DNA of 64,000 bases from Bacteroidaceae bacterium (GTDB lineage: Bacteria > Bacteroidota > Bacteroidia > Bacteroidales > Bacteroidaceae), in the NCBI GenBank assembly GCA_017429525.1, contig JAFROT010000048.1:1-64000 (forward strand), read 5' to 3'. Every line of letters begins with the position of its first letter. The stretch's first letter is position 1. Made by a program: the position numbers and the translations under genes. The notes below the pieces were generated by a model. That model worked only from the letters and a program-made list of their open reading frames with translations, did not search any database and was not told where the DNA came from. Shown piece by piece: positions 7,821 through 16,673 of this stretch.

Positions 7821-9125
7821 TCATTTCTCCGCCTTCTTCTTGTCGGCACTCTCGAGGGCGTGCTTTCGTGCCCGGATGAGGGCTTCGATATAATAGTAGT
7901 CGGCATAGCTGATGGATGCGTCGACCTCAGAGCCTGCGGGGTGGTGGCCGGTGCTGTGGAGCAGGAAGGCTGGGCAGCTGTCTGCGCCGCGCCATTCAGG
8001 TCGGCGCAGGGTCTGCAGCGTGAGGTCGGCCACGCGCAGGTACGTCTGGGCTTTGTCGGGGTCTACGTAGTCGGCCAGCTCGATGAGGGCTGAGGCTACG
8101 ACGCAGGCTGCTGAGGCATCGCGTGGGGCCACGGATGGTGAGGGCGTGAGGTCGGTGAGCGTGGTGGTGGCTATGCGCGGGTCGTTAAAGTCCCAGAAGG
8201 GGACGCCATCCGCGGGAAGGTTCTTCAGATAGGCGTCGGCGACCTTCTGTGCGAAGCTGAGGTAGCGCTGTTCGTGGGTGTAGCGGTAGCACATGGTGTA
8301 GCCGTAGATGGCCCATGACTGCCCGCGAGCCCACATGGTGGTGTCGGCCAGCCCCTGATGGGTGCAGCCCCGGATGAAATGGCCGTCGATGGAGTCGTAG
8401 ACGGCGACGTGGTAGGCGATGCCTTCGTCGTGGAAATGGTAGGCCATGGTGGTGTCGGCATGGCTCATGGCGATCTGCCGCAGCGAGTCGGCCCCGCCAT
8501 TGTCGGCGGCCCAGAAGAGCAGCTCGAGGTTGATCATATTGTCCATGATGGTGTTGTGGCCTCCGTAGTCGCGTACGTGGCGTGGCCACGAGAGGATGGT
8601 GCCGGCATGTGGGTTGAAGAGCGTGGCCAGCGTGTCGGCACAGGCCAGCAACACCTGCTTATAGGCTTCGTCGCCCGTGAGGCGGTAGCCATTGAGGAAG
8701 CTGGTGATGACGAGGAAGCCGAGGTCGTGGTCGTAGGCGGGCGTCTGGGCGAGGAAGGCCAGGGGCTGGGTGAAGCGGCGTGCCTGGCTGAGTATGGCTG
8801 TGTCGGCCGTGGCCTCGTAGTCGTACCAGAGTATGCCTGGGAAGAAGCCGCCGCACCACTCGGCTTTGTCCACGCGTCGCAGGTTCCAGTGGTGCTCGCC
8901 GGCGAGTATGTTGCGCGGCGAGAGGGTGTAGTCGATGGTGCCGGTAGAGTCGGCCAGTTCGGCGAGCGTGCGATGCAGCTGGCTGTCGCAGTAGTTCAGG
9001 TCGGCATCTAATGCTGAGATGCGCTCAGAGGTAGTGCCTTGGGCCGGACGGGTGGGGTTGCACGCGAGGGTGAATGCGGTGATGCCGGCGACGGCAATTG
9101 CATACAGGTGTTCACGCAGATTCAT
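7821..9125 (-). CDS. GH88 unsaturated glucuronyl hydrolase, lipoprotein
   Basis: A 434-residue GH88-type (alpha/alpha)6-barrel enzyme. The N terminus has a lipoprotein signal peptide with Cys in TLACN. WCGGFFPGILWYDYEAT, YDHDLGFLV (near residue 132) and IMDNMINLELLFWA (near 193) correspond to the family's motifs that hold the two conserved catalytic Asp residues known from Bacillus unsaturated glucuronyl hydrolase. Such enzymes hydrate the 4,5-unsaturated uronic acid left at the non-reducing end by polysaccharide lyases. Upstream genes in the operon (GH97, alpha/beta hydrolase) are 119 bp away or further. No lyase is in the window, so the source polysaccharide is not defined. Confidence 0.88.
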   Translation of the reverse strand: MNLREHLYAIAVAGITAFTLACNPTRPAQGTTSERISALDADLNYCDSQLHRTLAELADSTGTIDYTLSPRNILAGEHHWNLRRVDKAEWCGGFFPGILWYDYEATADTAILSQARRFTQPLAFLAQTPAYDHDLGFLVITSFLNGYRLTGDEAYKQVLLACADTLATLFNPHAGTILSWPRHVRDYGGHNTIMDNMINLELLFWAADNGGADSLRQIAMSHADTTMAYHFHDEGIAYHVAVYDSIDGHFIRGCTHQGLADTTMWARGQSWAIYGYTMCYRYTHEQRYLSFAQKVADAYLKNLPADGVPFWDFNDPRIATTTLTDLTPSPSVAPRDASAACVVASALIELADYVDPDKAQTYLRVADLTLQTLRRPEWRGADSCPAFLLHSTGHHPAGSEVDASISYADYYYIEALIRARKHALESADKKKAEK

Positions 9126-9140
9126 AGTTGCAAAAGTGAA

Positions 9141-9164
9141 AATTCAAAATTCATAATTCAAAAT
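9141..9164. repeat. 7-bp-period repeat (AATTCAA/AATTCAT)
   Basis: Units AATTCAA, AATTCAT, AATTCAA and AAT follow one another without gaps just upstream of the GH88 start. It is one member of the 7-bp-period repeats seen at gene boundaries through the window. Confidence 0.7.
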
Positions 9165-9244
9165 GGGTTGCTTCGCTCAGAGAGCTATTTGCAAGACATT
9201 CGTCTTAACTTCTTATTTTCTTAATCTCTTGTTTTCTTATTTTC

Positions 9245-11188
9245 TTAAATCTCTTCTATGCGAAAGGCGGCTCCGCCCGAGGGCAGAAGCTGCAGGCGTA
9301 GGGGGCGGGTCTTCGCGGTGAGGCGTAAGGGGCGCTTGGTGCAGCGCACGTGGGTCTGTGTGGCGATGGCGGGGTCGTCTTCGTAGGCATAGAGCATATA
9401 GCGTTTGCCCGGTTGCAGGATGGTGCGCAGGTCAATGCTGACGGTGCGTGCCTCGTTGCCTGTCATGGCGCCGACGTACCATGTCGTGCCGCTGCGGCGT
9501 GCCATGACGATGTGCTCGGCGGGCATGCCCGAGAGCACGCGGCTCTCATCCCACGTCGTGCGCAGGTGGTCGAACCATTCCAGCTCGGGCTCGCCGTTGG
9601 CCATCTGCGGGCGGTCGTACCAGAAGACGGTCACGAGCGGCGAGTAGTAGACGAGCGAAGCGGCGAGTTGGTGGGCATGGGTGGTGCGCAGGCGGCGGTC
9701 GAAGTAGCAGATGGTGTAGTCGGCCGCGCCGTTGATCATGCGTGTGAAGGGTAGGGTGACATTGTGGGTGGCATCGGGAAACTCCTCGTTGCCGCAGATG
9801 CCTTCCTGCGTCAGCAGGTTGGGGTAGGTGCGTGAGAACCCCGATGGGCGGTACTCGTCGTGGATGTTCATGAGCAGATGGTTCTCGGCGGCCAGGCGCA
9901 CGAGGTCGTGGAGCCAGGTTGCCCAGCGATGCGAGGCGTACTGCACGAAGCCGCTCTTGACGCCCGTGACGCCCCACTGCTTGAGCACCGGGAAGAGCTC
10001 GCGAGCCTGCTTCATCAGCGCATGCTGGTTGACGTAGAGCCACACGCCGACGCCTTTCGACCTGGCGTAGCGGCACACCTCGGGCATGTCGAGCTGCGGG
10101 ATGACTTTTGTGGCATCGCCGTCGTGGCTGGTGCAGGGCTCATACCACTTCCAGTCGAAGAGCATATATCGGATGTTGTGGGCGGCGCAGAAATCTATGG
10201 TGGCGCGTGCGCCCTCCATCGTCAGCGTCGTCTCGCGCATGATCGTCCCGGGCGTGACCCACTCTGTGGCGTCGTCCACCTGGCAGGGCGGGTTGAGCAT
10301 GTTGACCAGTTCGTTCTGCTCGAGCAGCTGTCCGGGCGTGTCGGCTGCAATAATGACTTTCCACGGCGTGGCGTAGTAGGTGACGAGGTCCACAGGGCTG
10401 TACATCAGCGACTGCAGCACGCCAGGGGCTTGCGGCTTGGCTTGCAGGCGCGTCAGACACCAATCGTCGACGTCGGCCGTGAGCAGTGCAGCCCAGATGC
10501 CGCTGGCGTAGTCGAGCGTCAGTGCCATCTCCACGGGTTGCGAGAGCTGGTCAACGGGCTTATGCTCGAAGAACGCCTGAGCCCATTGCTCGCTCCAGGC
10601 TCTTGTGCCTTCGGGCAGCGCGTATTCGGTCTCGTCGGCCACCACCTTGTGGAAGATGGCTGCGGGGTGCTCGGGGAAGAAATAGCGGAAGGCGATGCCC
10701 TCGTCGTAGGCCCGCACTTCGATGTTCAGCCGATAGCCCGAACTGATGGTCTGGCCGCTGCTGTGCTTGGCCCGGGCCTCATAGCCTGCAGGGCTGAGCA
10801 CGCAGGTGAGCGAATCTACGGGCCGTTCGGGTTTGCGGCTAAGGTAGAGCGTGGCACTCGTATAGCGCTCGTGCACCAATGAACGCTCGCCGTAGAGGTT
10901 GCGATACGCGTTGTCGACGGCAGGGAACGTGCGCACGGAGTCGAGCTCCATGGGCGACATCCAGTCGGCATACTGATGCAGCTCGCGAAAGCCCAGGGCC
11001 ATCTCCCATGTGCGGTTGTCGAGGTTGAGGCCGCAACGGCTGTCGAGCACGACGTCCTTGCCTCGATACTGAACGCTGTAGCGCGTCTCGAAGGTGCCGT
11101 CGGGCTGACGTTGCTGATAGAACTTCACCTGATGCCGCCCGTTGGGCGAGACGAGCGTCAGGGCTGCTAAAAGGAGAGTTGCAAACAT
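9245..11188 (-). CDS. GH97 glycoside hydrolase, inverting-type signature
   Basis: A 647-residue secreted GH97 protein: short signal peptide, N-terminal beta-sandwich (SPNGRHQVKFY onward), a (beta/alpha)8 catalytic barrel (about 270-560) and a C-terminal beta domain. In retaining GH97 enzymes the nucleophile Asp sits in a GVKVDF motif; here the same place reads GVKSGFVQ (near residue 412), with Gly as in inverting SusB-type alpha-glucosidases. Candidate acidic residues remain in NIHDEYRP (near 442) and LLTQEGICGNEEF (near 467). An inverting alpha-glucosidase-like activity is therefore inferred. The start is 3 bp after the stop of the upstream alpha/beta hydrolase gene, so they are co-transcribed. 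Confidence 0.88.
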   Translation of the reverse strand: MFATLLLAALTLVSPNGRHQVKFYQQRQPDGTFETRYSVQYRGKDVVLDSRCGLNLDNRTWEMALGFRELHQYADWMSPMELDSVRTFPAVDNAYRNLYGERSLVHERYTSATLYLSRKPERPVDSLTCVLSPAGYEARAKHSSGQTISSGYRLNIEVRAYDEGIAFRYFFPEHPAAIFHKVVADETEYALPEGTRAWSEQWAQAFFEHKPVDQLSQPVEMALTLDYASGIWAALLTADVDDWCLTRLQAKPQAPGVLQSLMYSPVDLVTYYATPWKVIIAADTPGQLLEQNELVNMLNPPCQVDDATEWVTPGTIMRETTLTMEGARATIDFCAAHNIRYMLFDWKWYEPCTSHDGDATKVIPQLDMPEVCRYARSKGVGVWLYVNQHALMKQARELFPVLKQWGVTGVKSGFVQYASHRWATWLHDLVRLAAENHLLMNIHDEYRPSGFSRTYPNLLTQEGICGNEEFPDATHNVTLPFTRMINGAADYTICYFDRRLRTTHAHQLAASLVYYSPLVTVFWYDRPQMANGEPELEWFDHLRTTWDESRVLSGMPAEHIVMARRSGTTWYVGAMTGNEARTVSIDLRTILQPGKRYMLYAYEDDPAIATQTHVRCTKRPLRLTAKTRPLRLQLLPSGGAAFRIEEI

Positions 11189-11191
11189 ATC

Positions 11192-12556
11192 TTAGTTTAC
11201 GCTTACTTGCACATTGATTTCCTGCTGGGCTGGTTTATAGTTGGCGTCGCCGTCGGCCTCTACGGAGAGCGTGACGCCCGTCCACTGGCGTTTCGGGTCC
11301 TTGCCGAAATATTGGGCGTCGACCTTGAAGGTGTACTCGCCCGTCTGAATAGCCGGCCCGGAGATGAGCACAATACGTGGTCTGACCTGAGCATGGCTGT
11401 CGGAGAGTGCACTGCGGTCGGCATTGACGAAGACGGGGTCGAGCGTGAACGTGTCGTCAGAGCAACCGACGTTAATCTTCACGTGGCTTTGCTTGTTGTA
11501 GGTCAGCAGCTTGCCGTTCATCCTTGCCGAGACGTATTGCATGCGCTTGCCCTTGTGCTCGTCGTAGCGGGCCTTGGTGAGGCGCGCCATCTCGTCGTCG
11601 AAATACCAGAACTGATCGTGCGGGTCGGTGGTCTCATGCCCGTCTTCGTACCATCGTGAATAGTAGACTCCATCAGCAGCCTCGGCCACGAATGGATTCT
11701 GCTCGAGGCCTGTAGGTCGTGTCGATACAGGGGTATAGTGCATAGCTTTCTCAATGAAGAGGGCCATGTAGTCCATCGTCTCTTGGCAGAGGTCGAAATG
11801 CCCGCGCCCGGCATCGCAGAGGAAGGATATGCGCGAGTCGGGGTAGTGCATGCGGAAGGCGAGGGCAGGATTCACACGACCTTCCCACCACTCGTATTCG
11901 CCTTCTATCATCAGCCCGGGAATGCGGTCTATGTTGCGTGTGCGGCCCCACTCGACGTTGGCGCCGCCGTAGCCGCAGAGATTCGTGCGGGGTGCATCGC
12001 CGTGGTAGGAGATGATGCAGAGCGTGCGGTCGGGATTCCAGGCTGCGAAATTCCATGGGAAGGTGGCTTGTGCCGAATGTCCGAAGGGGATAATCTTTGC
12101 CGAGGCTATCTCGGGGTGCTCCGTTCCTTTGGCGAAGGCCTGCATGAGCTGCTCGAAACGCTCCTGGCACGAACGGCCTTGGGCGTCCTTGACGCTGACG
12201 TCCCAGTTCTGCGACCCTTGCTGCACGAAGGCCATAGCTACGCCGAGGCTGTCCATCTTGTGGGTGAACTGCGCATTGCGGAACAGCACTTCCTCGGTCA
12301 TATTCTGATGGCAATAGAGCACGGCCTTGACCTCGCGCTGGCCCTTAGGCAGGCGGATGTATGCGCGCTGGCCTTCGGTCAGAGCCTCGTTCGTCGGATC
12401 ATAAGGTGAATCGAGCGAGGTGTAGAAGTCGAATTCAACGCGTCCCATCGCGAGCGGATGCGCATCGCAGGCCTGATGAGCGACATCAGCCCAGGCAATG
12501 GCAGTCAGCTGCAGGCACAGCAAAGTGTGGAGTATGCGTAGATTCCAGAGATTCAT
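11192..12556 (-). CDS. Secreted alpha/beta hydrolase-like protein
   Basis: A 454-residue protein with a signal peptide (cleaved near AIAWA). The middle has an alpha/beta hydrolase pattern: YCHQNMTEE after an early strand, IPFGHSAQATFPW with a GxSxQ nucleophile elbow (near residue 180), and DAGRGHFDLC with the probable catalytic His (near 260). The C-terminal 150 residues form a beta-rich domain (VNVGCSDDTFTLDPVF). Family-level name is uncertain; a carbohydrate esterase is plausible because it leads the GH97-GH88-GH109-like operon. It is separated from comM/yifB by 68 bp. Confidence 0.65.
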   Translation of the reverse strand: MNLWNLRILHTLLCLQLTAIAWADVAHQACDAHPLAMGRVEFDFYTSLDSPYDPTNEALTEGQRAYIRLPKGQREVKAVLYCHQNMTEEVLFRNAQFTHKMDSLGVAMAFVQQGSQNWDVSVKDAQGRSCQERFEQLMQAFAKGTEHPEIASAKIIPFGHSAQATFPWNFAAWNPDRTLCIISYHGDAPRTNLCGYGGANVEWGRTRNIDRIPGLMIEGEYEWWEGRVNPALAFRMHYPDSRISFLCDAGRGHFDLCQETMDYMALFIEKAMHYTPVSTRPTGLEQNPFVAEAADGVYYSRWYEDGHETTDPHDQFWYFDDEMARLTKARYDEHKGKRMQYVSARMNGKLLTYNKQSHVKINVGCSDDTFTLDPVFVNADRSALSDSHAQVRPRIVLISGPAIQTGEYTFKVDAQYFGKDPKRQWTGVTLSVEADGDANYKPAQQEINVQVSVN

Positions 12557-12624
12557 ATTCTGTTATCTCTTTGGCTTTAGATGCAGAGCGGCCAGGTAAT
12601 CGGATAGGGGTCTTATGCTTATTC

Positions 12625-14178
12625 CTACTCTCCCCATGACTCGCGGTCGAGGTTGCGGTAGCCTACGGCTTCGGCCAGGTGATGAGTCAGGATGTGCTCG
12701 GCTCCCTCGAGGTCGGCGATGGTGCGGGCGAGGCGCAGGATGCGGTCGTAGGCACGTGCGCTGAGCTGCATGCGGTTGATGACCTCGCGGAGCATGGACA
12801 TGTCCTGCGGTGCTGGCGTGGCGTACTGGCGCATGAGGGCAGGCGTCATCTGTGCGTTGCAGTGGATGCCGGGCGTCCCGCGGTAGCGTTCCTCCTGTAT
12901 CTGGCGTGCACGGATGACCCGCTCACGAATGGCTGAAGAATGTTCGCCCGGCTGCGTGCGACTGAGTTCATCGAAGGAGAGGGGCGTTATCTCAATTTGT
13001 ATGTCGATGCGGTCGAGCAGGGGACCGCTGATCTTGTTGAGGTACTTGTGGATCTGCCCGGGCGTACACTGACACGGCTTCGTCGTATGGTTGTAGTAGC
13101 CGCAGGGGCAGGGATTCATCGAAGCCACGAACATGAAGTTGCAGGGGTATTCGATGCTATACTTGGCGCGTGTGACGGTGATCTTGCGGTCCTCGAGTGG
13201 CTGACGCAACACTTCGAGGGCTGCACGCTGGAACTCAGGTAGTTCGTCAAGGAAGAGCACACCATTATGGGCCAGCGAGATCTCACCCGGCATGGGATTG
13301 GCACCGCCACCCACGAGGGCAACTTGCGAGACCGTGTGGTGAGGTGAGCGGAAGGGGCGTTCGGTGACAAGCCCTGTGCCGCCCTTGAGCTTTCCCGCTA
13401 CAGAATGGATCTGAGTCGTCTCGAGGCTCTCGGCCAATGAAAGAGGCGGCAGGATGGAAGGCAGACGGCGCGCCATCATACTCTTGCCTGCGCCTGGAGG
13501 CCCTACCATAATCAGGTTGTGCCCGCCCGCGGCTGCTATCTCGAACGCCCGCTTGACGTTGTCTTGGCCTTTGACATCGGCAAAATCGAGCTCGTAGTCG
13601 CCCTGATGAGCATAGAACTCGGCGCGCGTGTCGATAATCGTAGGTGACAGGTCCGAACGGCCGTTGAAGAAGTCCAACACTTGTTGGATGGTAGTGGCCC
13701 CGTAGACCTGCAGGCGGTTGACAACAGCCGCCTCATGGACGTTCTCCTGGGGCACGATCAGTCCCTCGTATCCCAGCTCGCGCGCCTTGATGGCAATGGG
13801 CAGCGCACCGCGGATAGGTCGGAGACTACCGTCGAGGCTCAATTCGCCCAGGACCATGAAACGGTCGATTCGTTCGGTACTGATCATGCAGTTGGCCATC
13901 AGTATGCCTAAGGCGATAGGCAGGTCAAAGCCCGTGCCTTCCTTGCGGATATCGCCGGGGGCGAGGTTGACGGTCACGTTCTGCCGCGGGAAGGCGATGC
14001 CGCTGTTGGCCAACGCAGCCTCAATACGGCTGTAGCTCTCCTTGACGCTGTTGTCGGGCAGGCCCACGATGACCATCCGGCTGCCGCCTTCACCTTGGAT
14101 GTTGACGACGTTAACCTCGATGGTCACGGGGATGGCCTCGATACCATTAACAGCGGCGCTATGGATCTTTGCTAACAT
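12625..14178 (-). CDS. comM: YifB/ComM-family Mg-chelatase-like AAA ATPase
   Basis: A 517-residue protein with the full family architecture: an N-terminal Lon-protease-like fold (about 1-180), AAA core with Walker A GPPGAGKSMMARR near residue 228 and Walker B LFLDELPEF, a Cys-rich loop (NPCPCGYYNHTTKPCQC), and a C-terminal Mg-chelatase subdomain. In Vibrio and related bacteria ComM is a hexameric branch-migration helicase that extends recombination during natural transformation; in Bacteroidetes its role is less studied. It is the last gene of the pdxJ-DJ1-ispD operon, 10 bp after ispD. Confidence 0.93.
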   Translation of the reverse strand: MLAKIHSAAVNGIEAIPVTIEVNVVNIQGEGGSRMVIVGLPDNSVKESYSRIEAALANSGIAFPRQNVTVNLAPGDIRKEGTGFDLPIALGILMANCMISTERIDRFMVLGELSLDGSLRPIRGALPIAIKARELGYEGLIVPQENVHEAAVVNRLQVYGATTIQQVLDFFNGRSDLSPTIIDTRAEFYAHQGDYELDFADVKGQDNVKRAFEIAAAGGHNLIMVGPPGAGKSMMARRLPSILPPLSLAESLETTQIHSVAGKLKGGTGLVTERPFRSPHHTVSQVALVGGGANPMPGEISLAHNGVLFLDELPEFQRAALEVLRQPLEDRKITVTRAKYSIEYPCNFMFVASMNPCPCGYYNHTTKPCQCTPGQIHKYLNKISGPLLDRIDIQIEITPLSFDELSRTQPGEHSSAIRERVIRARQIQEERYRGTPGIHCNAQMTPALMRQYATPAPQDMSMLREVINRMQLSARAYDRILRLARTIADLEGAEHILTHHLAEAVGYRNLDRESWGE

Positions 14179-14188
14179 ATAGGATAGT

Positions 14189-14890
14189 CTAAGGCCGCGG
14201 TTGCGAGGCTGCGCTATTGCCAGCCAGCAGAGCCTCGGCCACAGTCAAGTCGAAGGGGGTTGTGATCTTGATATTTTCGCGGTTGCCGTCGACGAGGGTC
14301 ACGTCCTCGCCAAGAGCTTCGGCAACGCTGGCGTCGTCGGTGAATGCCTCGCGATAAGGCTGTTCGTAGGCTCGGCGCAGTAGTGAGAGACGGAACGTCT
14401 GCGGCGTCTGTACGAGACGGAAGTGGTTGCGGTCGCGTGTGACGGAGGTGCCGTCGGCGAGTTCGCGAACGGTCTCCACGACAGGCACGACGGGTACGAC
14501 GGCTCCGTGCTGGCGTGCTGCGGCGTAACAGCGGCGGATGACCTCGGTCGACACGAAGGGGCGAACACCATCATGTACGCCCACGATGGCCTCGGTCACA
14601 GATGCGGGGATGGCTCGGAGGCCGTTGCTCACGCTATGGAACCGCGTGGCACCGCCACTGACGACGCTGTGCTGGAGGGCGAACGCGTGGCGATGGCAGA
14701 GCTCGTTCCAGAGTCCTTGCTGTTCAGCCGGGAGAACGAGGATAAGTCGGATGTCGGGCAAGGCGTGGCGGAATGCCTCGAGCGTGTGCATGAGCACAGG
14801 ACGCCCGCCGATGGGCAGGAATTGCTTGGGCAGGTCGGCGCCCATGCGCAATCCTTTACCGCCGGCGACAATGATAGCGTAGTCGGTCAT
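14189..14890 (-). CDS. ispD: 2-C-methyl-D-erythritol 4-phosphate cytidylyltransferase
   Basis: A 233-residue IspD. It transfers CMP from CTP to methylerythritol 4-phosphate in the non-mevalonate isoprenoid pathway. The N terminus is [19 protein letters not shown] (nucleotide-binding signature with the conserved Arg and Lys), followed by HDGVRPFV and QTPQTFR, all family landmarks. The ATG at 14890 is chosen because IspD proteins start a few residues before the IVAGG strand; the frame is open much further upstream but that is inside the DJ-1 gene. Start and DJ-1 stop overlap as ATGA, indicating translational coupling. Confidence 0.95.
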   Translation of the reverse strand: MTDYAIIVAGGKGLRMGADLPKQFLPIGGRPVLMHTLEAFRHALPDIRLILVLPAEQQGLWNELCHRHAFALQHSVVSGGATRFHSVSNGLRAIPASVTEAIVGVHDGVRPFVSTEVIRRCYAAARQHGAVVPVVPVVETVRELADGTSVTRDRNHFRLVQTPQTFRLSLLRRAYEQPYREAFTDDASVAEALGEDVTLVDGNRENIKITTPFDLTVAEALLAGNSAASQPRP

Positions 14891-15438
14891 CGCACTTCGC
14901 TCCAGAGCATGCCTGCGCGCAGGGCATAGGCCGTGGTCTTGTCCTTCAGCAGTTCGACGATGGCATAGCCAAACTCGAAGACGGCAGCGGGACCTTTGCC
15001 CGTGATGTACTGCCCGTCGACCTCGACGAGGGCTCCTGTGCAGGTGGCTCCGCTGAGTTCGGCTTCGAAGCCGGGATAGCAGGTGGCGCGCTTGCCTTCG
15101 AGCAGCCCGAGTCGGCCGAGCACGAGAGGTGCGGCACAGATGGCAGCCAGGGGGCGGCCCAGGTAGGCATGGTCGCGAATGCGCTCGCACAAATCGCTGT
15201 GAGCGGCGAAGTTGGAGGCTCCGGGCATACCACCAGGGAGAACGAGCATGTCGGCCTCGAAGAAATCGACTTCTTCGATGAGGGCATCGGTAGCGACACG
15301 GATTCCATGCGCACCCGTGACGGTGCGTTCGCCTGTGACGGAAACAATTTGCAGGTCAATGCCTGCACGGCGGATGATGTCGGCAGTTCCGAGGGCTTCC
15401 AACTCCTCGGTGCCTGTGGCAAAGAATAGGTAAACCAT
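14887..15438 (-). CDS. DJ-1/PfpI family protein
   Basis: A 183-residue DJ-1/PfpI superfamily protein. Landmarks are [11 protein letters not shown] at the N terminus, [11 protein letters not shown], and [16 protein letters not shown] with the reactive Cys of the nucleophile elbow near residue 100. Bacterial members act as small-molecule glyoxalases, deglycase-like or redox-sensing proteins; the exact job is not deducible. The start at 15438 gives the standard family N terminus [12 protein letters not shown]. It overlaps ispD by four bases. The 146 bp between it and pdxJ show no gene. Confidence 0.9.
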   Translation of the reverse strand: MVYLFFATGTEELEALGTADIIRRAGIDLQIVSVTGERTVTGAHGIRVATDALIEEVDFFEADMLVLPGGMPGASNFAAHSDLCERIRDHAYLGRPLAAICAAPLVLGRLGLLEGKRATCYPGFEAELSGATCTGALVEVDGQYITGKGPAAVFEFGYAIVELLKDKTTAYALRAGMLWSEVR

Positions 15439-15584
15439 GGGTATAGGTTTTATGGGGTTATTGGTTTTGGGTTTGAGGGAGCCCGCTAAAATGGCGGGGG
15501 CACTGCGGCCAAGAGAGCGGGGGTAGAGGGCAACGGCCTCAAGAGCGGGGCGACCTGGCCTCTTCACCGCTTCATAGGCGGGTC

Positions 15585-16361
15585 TTAGCTCCTGAGTTCG
15601 GCTCGGTAACGGCGGATGGTCTCTTCGAGGCCGAGGTAGAGCGCATCGCAGATGAGGGCGTGGCCTATGCTGACCTCGTCGGTCCAGGGAATCTGCTGAT
15701 GATAGTAGGCGAGATTCTGCAGGCTTAGGTCGTGCCCGGCGTTGAGGCCCAGTCCACAAGCCCGTGCTGCCTTGGCCGCCCTGATGAAAGGTGCAATGGC
15801 TGCGGCGCGTGCTGCTTCGAAGCCTGCCGACGACCCCGAGGCTGTGGCGGCATCGTGAGCGGCGACAGCCTGGGCGTAGGCCTTGGCATAAGGCTCGGTG
15901 TAGAGTTCCACGCGGTCGGCGCCAGAGCGGGCGGCGTAATCGACCATCTCCTCGTCGGCACCCACGAAGATGCTCACGCGAATGCCCACCTCGTGGAAGC
16001 GCGCTGTCACGTCGGAGAGGAAGTTGAGATGCGTGCGGGTGTCCCAGCCGTGGTTGCTCGTGATCTGGTCGTGACCGTCGGGGACGAGGGTGACCTGCGT
16101 GGGACGGTTCTCAAGCACAAGGGCGATGAACTCCGAGATGGGGTTGCCTTCGATGTTGAACTCGGTCGTGAGCAGGGGGCGCAGGTCGCGAACGTCCTGA
16201 TAGCGGATGTGGCGCTGGTCGGGGCGCGGATGTACGGTGATGCCCTGTGCGCCGTAGCGCTCGCAGTCCAAGGCTACGCGTAGCACGTCGGGGTTGTTGC
16301 CGCCTCGCGCATTGCGGAGGGTGGCGACTTTATTGATGTTTACACTGAGTTTGGTTGACAT
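15585..16361 (-). CDS. pdxJ: Pyridoxine 5'-phosphate synthase
   Basis: A 258-residue PdxJ TIM barrel. It condenses 1-deoxyxylulose 5-phosphate with 3-amino-2-oxopropyl phosphate in de novo vitamin B6 synthesis in the cytoplasm. Family landmarks are [30 protein letters not shown] (catalytic His/Arg region), TLVPD, and [12 protein letters not shown]. Length is close to the usual 240. An insertion rich in Ala (about 180-200) is slightly longer than typical. It is the first gene of the operon; a -7 element lies 30 bp upstream. Confidence 0.95.
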   Translation of the reverse strand: MSTKLSVNINKVATLRNARGGNNPDVLRVALDCERYGAQGITVHPRPDQRHIRYQDVRDLRPLLTTEFNIEGNPISEFIALVLENRPTQVTLVPDGHDQITSNHGWDTRTHLNFLSDVTARFHEVGIRVSIFVGADEEMVDYAARSGADRVELYTEPYAKAYAQAVAAHDAATASGSSAGFEAARAAAIAPFIRAAKAARACGLGLNAGHDLSLQNLAYYHQQIPWTDEVSIGHALICDALYLGLEETIRRYRAELRS

Positions 16362-16390
16362 ATTGAATGAGGATTAATGTAATCTCGGTG

Positions 16391-16398
16391 CAAAGATA
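16391..16398 (-). promoter_or_regulatory. -7 element of the pdxJ operon
   Basis: On the - strand TATCTTTG matches TAnnTTTG, about 30 bp before the pdxJ start. A TTG lies 17 bp upstream, shorter than ideal for the -33 element. Confidence 0.5.
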
Positions 16399-16481
16399 GT
16401 GTTTTTGTGGAAAAACAAGAAGAAATAAAGAAATTATCATTTTTTTTGCTTCGAAAATGGCCCAGTTTGCAAAAGAATCAG

Positions 16482-16489
16482 TACCTTTG
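16482..16489 (+). promoter_or_regulatory. -7 element of tRNA-Ala
   Basis: TACCTTTG matches TAnnTTTG about 30 bp before the mature tRNA 5' end. No TTTG at the ideal -33 spacing was found, so only the -7 element is claimed. Confidence 0.5.
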
Positions 16490-16519
16490 CCGAGCCTAAC
16501 ACACGTATGGCCTGCCCGC

Positions 16520-16593
16520 GGGGACATAGCTCAGCTGGCTAGAGCGCAGCGTTCGCATCGCTGAGGTCGCGGGTTCGAATCCCGTTGTCTCCA
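16520..16593 (+). tRNA. tRNA-Ala, anticodon CGC
   Basis: A 74-nt cloverleaf. Acceptor GGGGACA (16520-16526) pairs with TGTCTCC (16586-16592), including the G3-U70 wobble pair that is the alanine identity element. The anticodon stem CAGCG/CGCTG holds loop TTCGCAT, with anticodon CGC reading GCG. The T arm is GCGGG TTCGAAT CCCGT. A73 follows and CCA is not encoded. It sits alone, 80 bp before the NAD kinase gene. Confidence 0.95.
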
Positions 16594-16673
16594 CTCAATC
16601 CACACACGCCCTCTCTTCGGCGCAGCACGCCACGGTGGCTTGCGCTGTTTACCCCTTTTTCCTGGTTTTGCCT

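Noticed and set aside
14891-15190. N-terminal extension of ispD
   Set aside because: It lies in the DJ-1 gene in another frame; IspD proteins start just before the nucleotide-binding strand.
15439-15759. N-terminal extension of the DJ-1 gene
   Set aside because: The extra residues are Arg/Pro-rich and overlap pdxJ; the family N terminus starts exactly at 15438.
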